Source: Cryptomeria japonica
Lineage: Eukaryota; Streptophyta; Pinopsida; Cupressales; Cupressaceae
Assembly (NCBI RefSeq): GCF_030272615.1
Contig: NC_081413.1
Location: forward strand, 142,349,476 to 142,413,475
Direction: 5' to 3'
DNA length: 64,000 nucleotides
Under the pieces are notes generated by a model, which did not search any database, had not been told where the DNA came from, and was given only the letters and a program-made list of their open reading frames with translations. The number at the start of each line of letters is the position of its first letter. Positions within the stretch are counted from its first letter, which is position 1. The position numbers and the translations under genes were made by a program. This document shows, in pieces, positions 55,440 to 64,000 of the stretch.

Positions 55440-57988
55440 ATTAAAATATGAATTCAAGAGAAACTCAGAAAAAATGGTATTTTTCTCAAAAGAATTCAAG
55501 GATAGATTTAATGGTGTTGAGCAGAGGGACTTACAGAGAGAGAAGAGGAAGTAGGAAATTGGCTCCTTATAATTGGAATAGAACTGGAGTCAACGAAATT
55601 TTCAGATGATGTTCTCTCTAAGCTAGAGGAACTACACTCATATTAGTCTAAAGTAGACCAATCAGATTGGATGCTTTTGTATTGGCTTTGAAGCCATCAA
55701 TGCTCGCTTTGGTACAACATAGGTTTTTAGAACATCCCTGTGAAGATGTAAGACTTGCAGTAGCCTCTTGTCGGAATGAGATCACAAGAATAATAGCTCC
55801 TGTGGCACCCTATAATGATGGTATGTTGAGGAAGGTTCTACAACTGATTGTGAAGAGCTTTCATGGGTTACATGATGTTAGAATCCCTTCCTTTGGTAAA
55901 AGAGTTAAGATTCTAGAAATTATGGCCAACGTCAGATCATGTGTCTTAATGATTGATCTCAGAACTGATAATTTGATTCTCCAAATGTTCCACTGCTTCG
56001 TAACCAAAATCAGTAAATTTCATCCAGACACTGTTAAGGCAAGTATGTCAACTATTATGTCCTTGATCTTAGATTAGGATGATTAAATATTCAAATAGTT
56101 GCAATCAAAATTGTTGGCCATTTGGAGAAAGGAACAGGGTGTTTACCCCACAACTTATTTTTTCTCAAAAAATTTGGTTGAGCAAAAAATTAGAAGGTTT
56201 AAGGAACAGTTGACGGGAATAGAACTAATCTCTTTGGGTATACAGGTTCCAGGATCACCCAAAAATAGTAAGAACCAGATGAGGAAAGAGTAGATTTGTT
56301 TCACTTGTCAAGAACATTGGTCACTTGTTTACATGTGTGGAGTTAATATGAAAAAAGAACTATTGCAGCTACTTAGTGTTGAGAATATACAAACAAATGT
56401 GAGTACAAAATTTGAATATGGCTTAACTCAAGAAAAGAGTATGCTGGAGTCTTGAGATGTCACCAATGAAGTGCCTAAATCTTCATATGATGAAGAGTTA
56501 CATGATGATGAAGACACAACAACAGAATTAGCAATGCATTTAGATCAAACTTGCAAAAAATATGAGGTATCTACAAAGGAGTGAAAGAGTCTCTTGGTGG
56601 GTGACGTAGAAATTATGATTGATAAACCATATGAACGTATGGCTTCTATTGGTGCTCCCTTAGTTGATCATAAATTGGATGGTAATGCCAACGTGGATCA
56701 ACCCCTTATAGCTATTGTGGATATAACTTCCCTAGATGTAGAGCATAAGACTGACATGGATAACGATGGTGTGGATTCTTTGGGCTATCACAATTTATCT
56801 TCTAGTGTGATAGTTGATTCCAATGATGACACAACCCCTACACTTGAAGAAAAACTAGAACAAAATCTTTTGGTATGGGAAGAATTGCAAGATCACTTGA
56901 TGGTAACCAATGACAAGATAGCTCAAGAAGTGTCAAGAATTGATTCTACTTATAGTTACTTGGAAGGCCTCATTTTGACAACACAAAAGGAGGAACGACA
57001 TAAAGGGATGAATCATGGAATTTCCCATACACATTTGCAGTTGCTTAAAGAAGCATTGAAGTTGATTAAGGAAGATTACTTCTATATGCTCAAAGATAGA
57101 GACACAATGGTTAACTTGGTGAAGGAAAAAGATGGAGAAATTGTGGAACTTTGCCTTCAATTTAGTACGTCTCACTCCTTGCATAAATTAGAAATTGCAT
57201 CTCCTATAGCACCCACTCCTATGATGCAAAATGACAACGTGAGTTGCATGAAAGATGAACAAGTTGATGAATGGTATGAAGAGTTTTACAAGTAAATACC
57301 TTGCAGCCATGTGTCATCAATTGAAGAAGAATTATTTGAAACACTACCACCTCTAATTACATGGGAAGTACATGATAGAATTCAAGATTTGGTCATGTTT
57401 GATGATTCTAGCATAAGAAAAGAAGGGAATCTCAAAGGTCTGATTTGGGAGAATGATAGTGTACATCCTCCTTCTCTAGATATTGTAGCTCTTAATACAA
57501 GGAATACTATTGTCGCTCTTGGGAATACTCATGAAGACAAGGATAGAAGTGTTAGACATGAAATTTTTATTGATGATGCACTTAAATAAGTTAAAAACAT
57601 GACTCAAACATATGACAATAATTCTTATTTGAATGACAACAATTATACTTCTTTCCTTCATCAAGAGGTAACAACTTTGTTACAAGATGTGAATAGCGAT
57701 ATGGAATCTTCCTATGATGGTAGTGAAATTGTGTGTGATAGCTATGGGGAATATAAGGTAGATTCAAGCCACAATGGGTTGGAAATTTCTCATCATTCCA
57801 AGGAAGATCTCATGGGAAAAGACACAAAATTTGGAATTAGTCACAACTCACAGCTTGAGAGCAACAATAATATACTTCACTTTTCTCATAATGTTGCCAC
57901 TAATAATCCTGAAGAAAGTCATGGCACAATTTCTTCTATTGGACTACAAGAGGCAAAATATTGCCAATGTTTGAATGAGTACAGTTAA
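55440..57988 (+). pseudogene. PDS5-like: Element A polyprotein with PDS5-like segment and zinc knuckle, copy 2
   Basis: From 55667 to 57988 one frame holds three parts in order. First is a PDS5-like HEAT segment (VRLAVASCRNEITRIIAP, PYNDGMLRKVLQLIVKSFHG, VRSCVLMIDLRTDNLILQMF, HPDTVKASMSTIMSLIL). Second, near 56294, is the knuckle ICFTCQEHWSLVYMC. Third is a long acidic and helical tail (VDEWYEEFYK, HEDKDRSVRHEIFIDDALK). Stops punctuate the frame at about 56075, 56096, 56291, 56585, 57293 and 57587, but no shift is needed between 55667 and 57988. The beginning (55440-55660) is frame-shifted relative to copy 1. The shared frame suggests that the active ancestor made a single protein in which the PDS5-like part preceded a nucleic-acid-binding knuckle. 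Confidence 0.75.
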
Positions 57989-59806
57989 GAAATGCTAACC
58001 CTGGCCAGGGTTAGGTTACCAAATATCAAAGAGGGAAGGGATCAGGTTGACAAGTTGATCTGATCTACATTCATTAAATCCTCTGAGAAGATCTTTCATA
58101 CCTCGAAAGAAACAATAAATCACTGCAAGTGAAAACCCCTGAGTTGATGCGGTGCATAATACACTTGTAGGGCGAAAGTCTCCATTCTGCATTGAAGAGG
58201 CATGGCGACGTCAAAAATCAGCCAGGAGGGGTCGCTTTTGAAGTAATGGCAAGAGAATCCGGTGGTTGGATGACAATATAATCCAAAATCAGGCACTGTT
58301 TGGGTAGAAAAAGTGGCCTCGACCATCAGGTCGACAACCACCTTGCATAGAGGTTTGAATGCTAACGTTCAATACAGGTTTGAAAAATGGTCATTGATCT
58401 AAGAGATTCATACAAAGATGGACATGTGATATCTATCCACATAGCCCTATAAAAGGCTCAAAAGAAGATTAAACCATGGCCCTTGATTAGCCTACTAAGT
58501 GAAAAATCCATGACCTCACACATGCCACATGGTGGGACCCAGTTCCTAATCGCTATGAAATAGCAATAACACTCTTCCTCTTGGCTGCATCGCTTATCAC
58601 CCTATCTATCACAAATCATGACATCAAGTCAAAATGTTATTAGCTGTCAAAAGGTACAAAAGACAAAAACTCTGAACAACATGATATAGAAAAAGGAAAC
58701 CCTCCCCAACAACCTCATCCCTTCTCAACATCACTTATCACGTTGTCATGCAAAAACAAAAGATCAGAATAGGGAACAAAAGTGTAAGTGCTCCTATTTG
58801 ATGTGACAAAGAAATAACAAAGAACTCCACCAACCGGTAGTAGTTGAAAAGGGGAACCGCTTGCCAACGACCTTGTTAGCCTAGATCAGGTAAGCTTAAG
58901 TGAAAGTGACTGCCCTAGCCGGTCAACTCAAAAATAGAAAATAGGGGCTCGAAAAGATGCAAAGGAAAAAAAACCCTTATGCATGTTGCCAACACGACGC
59001 ACATAACACATAGGTTATGCAAAACAACAGATTTCTCATATCAGTTATCTTCAAGGGGAGGGTTGACATAAAAGGGTCAACAATGACCTAAGTACAACTT
59101 ACATGGATTTTGATATTGCAATATGACACAAGCATCAAGGTATAATGGAACCAAGATGACCTGAGTGTTACTTGCATAAAACAAACAAGAGTTGACCCTT
59201 TTCTTATGCAAATCCAAAATATCCTCAATGATATGTTAAACCAATCATGCCCCATGAGAAATTTGCATACTACTAATGATCCCCTCATAGACAGTAAACA
59301 AAAAGAAATATCATGCTCCTTCCTTACTTCTCTAGTTCAAGACATCCTTGAGTCACTTAGGAGATATGATAACAAAAATCAAGATAAAAAAAGTCAAACC
59401 TTGATGCCAAAGTGATCAAATCATGATTCGGAATAGATCATCCATTAAGTTTTTGTTTTATTGATTCTTTTGTTGAGTTTGATAGTTGATTTAAAAAATT
59501 GTGATTTATGTTCAATGTTGAGTTTCTTTTCTATCTTTGTTTTTGATATGTTGTCTTACTATTGTTCATTTGTTGTTTAAAGCTCAAAGTGGATTTCCCC
59601 CACTGAGTTCAGGATTTTGTCCCTAGTCTAGAAACAACCTTTTATTATGGATAGATGCAACGATCACCAAGCCATGGTGAGATGTTATTGCAATGCTTGA
59701 GGTGTATACGAGGCTTTTTATTATGGATATGGATAATGATATTAAAAAGTGGATGCATGACATATGCACCAATAGATGGAAGAGAAGATCTATCACAAAT
59801 AACAAT
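57989..59806. other. Unassigned region right of element A
   Basis: The similarity to copy 1 of element A stops at about 57980. The region holds a TATA-like CTATAAAAGGCTC at 58446, a purine run AAGGGGAGGG at 59052, and a short frame (59206-59415) starting MQIQNILNDMLNQSC. The words AAAGGGTCAAC (59069) and GTTGACCCTTTT (59191) form a small inverted repeat. It may include remnants of one or two LTRs, but I cannot define them. Confidence 0.35.
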
Positions 59807-60158
59807 TGTTGTCAGGTTTTCACTTCTTGCTTGTATTGCGCTTTTTTAATTTATTTTATTTTAGAATATTTAATCTTTACTTGGCTTAGGTTTATTTGTA
59901 TTTAGTTTAGGATATTCCTTTTGAATTCCTACATGTAATTTGTCCTCTAGTACATGTGTGAGGACAAGTCATTTCTTTTATTTTCCTTTATTAAGGAATA
60001 TTAGATTTCCTCCATAAGAGGATGTGGACACATGGCACACACATTTTATGAATGGTGGCATTCATAGATTTGTGAGTTACTTTGTAACTCCTCTCGTCAT
60101 CTCTATTTAAGAGATGTCTCCTCTCTCATTTCTTCTTAATGATGTTATTGTAAAAGAG

Positions 60159-60224
<66 letters not shown>

Positions 60225-60416
60225 TTTAGGCATTGCCTCATTCATAGTATCCCAAGGTGTTTTTCTTTGTTTTTCTCCTTTCAAAAGTTATTGTGTCTCC
60301 TTCTTCACATTTGGGTCATTGCTCCTAAGTTTCTGTATTTCTCTTGGTAACATTTACTTCATCAATAAACTTACTTGGATTTTGTTTTTCTTTCCTTGCT
60401 CTTGTATTTCCTTTCA
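59807..60416 (+). repeat. Probable copia-type LTR with adjacent primer-binding site
   Basis: The sequence TAGTATCAGAGC at 60417-60428 matches the initiator tRNA-Met complement except for the second base. It follows a segment ending CTTTCA. Upstream are a TATA-like CTATTTAAGAG at 60100, 25-30 bp before a pyrimidine-rich start region, and a likely TG start at 59807 (TGTTGTCAGG). No second LTR or Gag is present in the window, so the left boundary is uncertain. Confidence 0.55.
60161..60222 (+). repeat. (TC)n followed by (AC)n microsatellite
   Basis: About 25 TC dinucleotides run into six AC dinucleotides, inside the probable LTR leader region. Confidence 0.95.
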
Positions 60417-60654
60417 TAGTATCAGAGCAGGTTCTAATCCTCTTGTTTCAAGTTGAGATTGATGAAGGTTACCATTCTGTGGAGTTCACCTTCTTGGAGG
60501 CATTCTTGAGAGGAGAGAAAGTTCTTTCTCTAATATTTTCTACTATGCAGGTTTTTTATTTCAGATTTTAAATTATATTTTTTTCAAAGTTGTTAACAAG
60601 TTTTCCCGCAGGTTCAATCTTCTTAGATTATAATTTTTTTATTTTTTATTTTTT

Positions 60655-60870
60655 AAAAATAAACTTTGGAAGGCTTGCCGCCAAAGTTTCTTCTTTTTGG
60701 TTTAAAGTTGTGGCTTTGGAAGGCTCGCCGCCAAAGTTTCTTCTTTCTGGTTTAAAGTTGTGGTTTTGGAAGGCTTGCCACCAAAACTCCATTTCTAACC
60801 TCTTTTCCTGCATTGTATAATTTATATTTATCAGTTTTGGAAGGCTTGCCGCCAAAACATTTCCATTATT
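60655..60870 (+). repeat. Hairpin-forming repeat, four copies
   Basis: The unit TTTGGAAGGCTTGCCGCCAAA occurs at about 60663, 60715, 60767 and 60836 with one- or two-base changes. Each unit is an imperfect palindrome: (G)TTTTGG pairs with CCAAAA(C), and GGC with GCC around TT. The first three are spaced about 52 bp with TTCTTCTTT and GTTTAAAGTTGTGG between them. The paired changes TTTGG/CCAAA and TTTTGG/CCAAAA between copies keep the stem. Confidence 0.8.
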
Positions 60871-62690
60871 CAATTGCTTCTCTGATTTGCTTGCAGGTTT
60901 TAAGATTTCAATTGCAGATTTTTAGATAAAAATAAATTTCATATTGTTAAATATCAAATAAGCTTCAATCTCTATTATTTCAATATTTATTTTATCTCTG
61001 TATTTATATCTCCTTTGCCTGTGTTGTTCTTTGTTTTCAACATATTTATGAACTTGAGATATAGAGTCTGTTTGTTTGAACCTTCTGCAGTTTGAAACAG
61101 CTCGTCCAACGGTGAAAACCACCTCGGTGGCACCCTGGGCAAGTACCATGGTGAAAACTGGGTCACCGGCGCCATGTGTAGAGACATTGCTCCTCCCTCC
61201 TTCAGGTTTCAATTCCATCCTTTCACTTTGCACACACTCACAACCTCTCCATTCATAATAAACTTACCCATTCCCATCATGGCTTGTTATTGGTCTACCC
61301 AAGATTGGTTAGCCATTCATAATAAACATCCCTTTTCACACCTTTCCATCCATAATAAATCAGCTCCTATCTGTGGCTAAGGCTATCCTACGTCTAGTAA
61401 TGGGTGTGGAATTGAGAGCATCACATGTTTCGAGGAGTACAGTTTCTTCCAGTTTTCTTCAGTCTATCCGTGCACAATTTGCAATAAAGAAACACTTGCA
61501 TCGCCAATCCATATTAAAGTTCCATCTTCTCCAAAATAAAGTATCAGTTTCAATGTGGATTCAGTTAGCTTCAGATGAGACACAATAACAACGGACTTCA
61601 ACAAATCAAATATTTCAACAGACTCAAATAATATTATGGTTTAGTGCTATCTATCCTTTTGTGAAAGTAAACATTGTGACCACAATCAAATAGACTTATA
61701 CAAGTGACAAGAGACACTAAACCAGAGGACTACCGTGGACGTTGGTGTCGAGTCTTGGTTTTATTTTTTGATTTTACCTTTTTTGGTAACATGTCTTTTA
61801 GCTTTTCCAGGATGTCTTTGACTAGAGATTCTATCTCCAGGATGTCTTTGACTAGAAAGGCGAGGATGGGGTATCGTCACCTATTTTTCTCTGTTGTTTG
61901 TGGATTGTCTCTTAGTAATGCTATGACTTGTCCAAGGATATGACGACACTATGAGTCTAGTATGAATTGGGGCATTCCTTGTTTGCAACTGTCTTATCTC
62001 CATGCAAACGGGTACAATGACGTTCTGGGTCGAACATATATATGGATTGTCATAACATATTTGTCATAATAAAGCTCAATGATGATAACGCACAAGAAGC
62101 TCTTTTCACTTTCATATCTTCTATCTTCCATCGCCCTTTCTTAATTGACCTCCATCATCCCTCTTGAGTTCATGTAGCCTGCTATCACATGACTGAGTAT
62201 AATGACACACCAAAAATATTTGCATTTCATGTAGTTGCACCTGCATTACCACATATTAAGCATTTCATACATACATATAGATATCACAATTGCATCACAT
62301 CCTGCACACAACACATGTTAGCAATCTTACATTTTTATCATGTAAATAATTCTTTGCATTATCAAATTCATTTGCATTTCATACATTCACATTTGCATTG
62401 GCATAACATATTAAAAACATAAAAGAACAAACATATTGCATTCCATCATGTACATATTTGCATCCATATCATAAACATCACATAAGAACATCTCATCACA
62501 TAGATACACATGCATATAGCTGCCGCAAAGATGAATCATCTCATATATATACATATAATCATAAGTGTCATGATACAATGATGCCAAAATACATATGGCT
62601 ACACAGCCAATCCTCGTGTCATCCTTTCTGGATAGAGAAACCCATTGATCACTACTGCCAGTATTGTTGGTAATGCTAATTCAGTATGTG
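60871..62690. other. Region without recognised genes
   Basis: A GC-richer block at 61095-61180 contains ACGGTGAAAACC and TGGTGAAAACTGGGTCACC. The word CATTCATAATAAAC recurs at 61249 and 61313, with CATCCATAATAAATC at 61348. CCAGGATGTCTTTGACTAGA is duplicated at 61807 and 61837. The stretch 62200-62600 is rich in CAT and CATTTGCAT words. I see no supported coding region. Confidence 0.4.
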
Positions 62691-63736
62691 TCATCGTGTC
62701 CCATGCCACGTGTCCAGCCCTCATCTCCAATCCTAGATCCTAGAACACTCATCTCAGTGCATCCCTATCTCCGTCTTGATCATAGGGTATCAACTCCCCA
62801 TCGATCAATATCCTCAGAATCCTATATACATCCTCTAAGGTGACTGTCATCTCACCCATCAACAAATTGAATGTACATGTCTCTGAGTGCCATCTCTCAG
62901 CCAGCGCATTTAGCAACCCCATGTTCGCCCAAAACTTAGGCACATACAGAATATGTCGTAGGCCCATAGCCTGAACTGCTACTCTCTCCTTGACTGTCAG
63001 CTTTGCTTGCAAACTCTGAGTTCACGAGAATCTCTCTTGTGACTCCAGCATAGGTAGGTCCTCCTTCAGTTAAGCAAATCAACTGTGTCAGTCAAAGTGG
63101 CATTCCTTGATCATCACAAAATGTTGCTCTTTATCCTAGTATTTCTCATACTCTATCCTACTGACACTCACTGTTCATCACAAAGTGTTGTTGTTTATCC
63201 TAGTGGTACTCCCTATTCATCACAAAGTACTATGTGTTTTTGCACTCCCTGTTCATCACAAAGTGTTGCTCATATTTGCACTCACTGTTCATCACAAAGT
63301 GCTGCTCTTTTTAGTACTCCCTGTTCATCGCAAAGTACTATGTCTTAGTACTCCCTATTCATCACAAAGTGCCTCGATCTATTCTAGTCTTCCCTAGAGG
63401 ACCTGTTTGAGTGTATCTTGTCACTAGCTTATCCAATCGACAGCGTATGTTCATCACAGAACTGCCAATTTGACCTAGAAGACATAAACGCGCATTCATG
63501 ACACAAACGCGCCTAGCTAACCTAGATGCGCCTGACACCAGTACAAACGCGCTTCAACAGTTTTTTGACATTGTTTGACATATCCTAAATTCAGATTTAT
63601 TGCTCTACCTAACATGCATTAATGACAATATTTATTGCGAAAAAGTATAAGGAGGTTTTACGGTACTTACTGGCTCTCCTGCATCTGCTGGCCTATGAAA
63701 TCGATGAACGCGATTGAATTTGTGAACCAATGCCAT
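62690..63736 (-). pseudogene. Plant mobile domain (PMD) gene, nonsense-mutated
   Basis: PMD proteins (MAIN/MAIL1-like in Arabidopsis) act in genome silencing and also occur inside transposons. Exon 1 on the minus strand runs from ATG 63736 to 63671 (MALVHKFNRVHRFHRPADAG) and ends at a GTAAGT donor. Exon 2 starts near 63063, in phase, with EDLPMLESQERFS. The PMD core follows (GLLNALAERWHSETCTFNL, MGEMTVTLEDVYRIL), and the frame continues past 62749 with LEMRAGHVAWDTMT. Three stops interrupt it: TGA at 63022, TGA at 62749 and TAG at 62740. Each is one C-to-T step from Arg CGA or Gln CAG, as expected from methylated-cytosine decay. The rest of the domain is not readable beyond about 62690, and the C-terminal part is missing. 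Confidence 0.8.
63100..63395 (+). repeat. TTCATCACAAAGTG minisatellite in the PMD intron
   Basis: The word TTCATCACAAAGT or a variant occurs at about 63107, 63174, 63218, 63254, 63290, 63325 and 63359, so about every 34-45 bp. The core CTCCCTGTTCATCACAAAGT is best kept between 63245 and 63345. It lies wholly inside the predicted intron (63064-63670). Confidence 0.85.
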
Positions 63737-63823
63737 CGTTGCTGACTGCTGCTGCTCTATTCTCTCTTTGCACTCTAATCTCTTGGATGTGTGGATGACA
63801 ATGATGATGTATTCCCCTCACGG

Positions 63824-63834
63824 TCTATCTTATA
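63824..63834 (-). promoter_or_regulatory. TATA-type promoter of the PMD gene
   Basis: The minus strand reads CTATAAGATAG about 90 bp upstream of the exon 1 ATG, which would place the start of transcription near 63795-63800. A CAG/CTG-rich leader (GCAGCAGCAGTCAGC) follows before the ATG. Confidence 0.5.
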
Positions 63835-64000
63835 GACTACCCTAGCCCTCGTTTCCCGAGTCAGTCTTCGTTATCTTGTGACTTAGTCACTCTATCCTAT
63901 CGGGTCAGTCCATTCTAGCCTTTCTTTCTTATCGAGAGATTGTCTGTGTTCTTTTCAAACATTTTCATCCAATCTCTTGAGGGGGCATATCATTCCCATC
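63835..64000. other. Upstream region of the PMD gene
   Basis: No gene is visible. The element or gene may continue beyond the window edge. Confidence 0.4.

Larger units (their letters stand above)
947..57980 (+). mobile_element. Element A: gypsy-like non-autonomous LTR retroelement, host of nested insertions
   Basis: Two copies of one LTR bound this element. The first starts with TGTTTCC at 947 and the second with TGTCCCC at 54247. Each is followed by a tRNA-Met-type primer-binding site (45025 and 55362), and a purine tract precedes the second. No protease, reverse transcriptase, RNase H or integrase is visible in the body, so it is non-autonomous. The body carries a PDS5-like fragment, a Gag-type zinc knuckle and several unknown reading frames. 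After the second LTR the body starts again and is cut off near 57980, giving an LTR-body-LTR-body order typical of recombined tandem copies. The first LTR contains two large insertions. Placement in gypsy rests on the knuckle type and the purine tract only. Confidence 0.7.

Overview
The window looks like plant nuclear DNA, most likely from a gymnosperm with a large genome. It is AT-rich and gene-poor, and almost everything recognisable is transposable-element sequence nested inside other elements. The captured host fragments belong to plant families: a DRM-type DNA methyltransferase, a pentatricopeptide repeat (PPR) protein, the cohesin cofactor PDS5 and a plant mobile domain (PMD) protein. 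No rRNA, tRNA, CRISPR array or intact host gene was found. The species cannot be named from the sequence.

Layout. Positions 1-946 are unassigned flank. A gypsy-like non-autonomous retroelement (element A) runs from 947 to about 57980. Its first LTR is cut into three pieces (947-1328, 17573-17900, 44051-45023) by two large insertions. The first insertion (1329-17572) holds a non-autonomous retroelement with 3.1-kb LTRs (1485-17407, minus strand). Inside that sits a SIRE-like copia derivative without pol (5318-12983, minus), which itself contains a solo LTR (7381-8141). The second insertion is a decayed Ty1/copia element (17901-44050, plus). A CACTA transposon (20693-29630, TSD AGA) splits its integrase, and an 11.35-kb DNA transposon (32354-43703, TSD TGTA) splits its 3' LTR. 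The body of element A (45025-54246), its second LTR (54247-55360) and a second partial body (to 57988) follow. The right end holds an unassigned stretch, a solitary copia-type LTR with primer-binding site (59807-60428), and a PMD pseudogene with a visible promoter and first exon (63736 to about 62690, minus).

The most interesting object is the CACTA element. Next to its left end it carries a perfectly placed inverted repeat of 1.2 kb per arm with a 26-base loop. The arms are a captured piece of a DRM de novo methyltransferase gene, the enzyme of RNA-directed DNA methylation. A transcript would fold into a long hairpin able to make small RNAs against the host silencing enzyme. This parallels rice, where CACTA-borne miR820 targets OsDRM2, but here the form is a long hairpin in what looks like a conifer.

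Two more systems deserve attention. Element A encodes a reading frame in which a PDS5-like HEAT segment precedes a Gag-type zinc knuckle, present in two copies; in the second copy everything lies in one frame. The 11.35-kb DNA transposon has 29-bp terminal inverted repeats, a 4-bp target duplication, a damaged transposase-like gene, a convergent six-exon gene with all splice sites intact, a 359-bp tandem repeat and a 3.3-kb foldback structure.

All function calls rest on motif recognition and on repeat comparison by eye. Boundaries given without a target duplication are accurate to about 5-20 bases.
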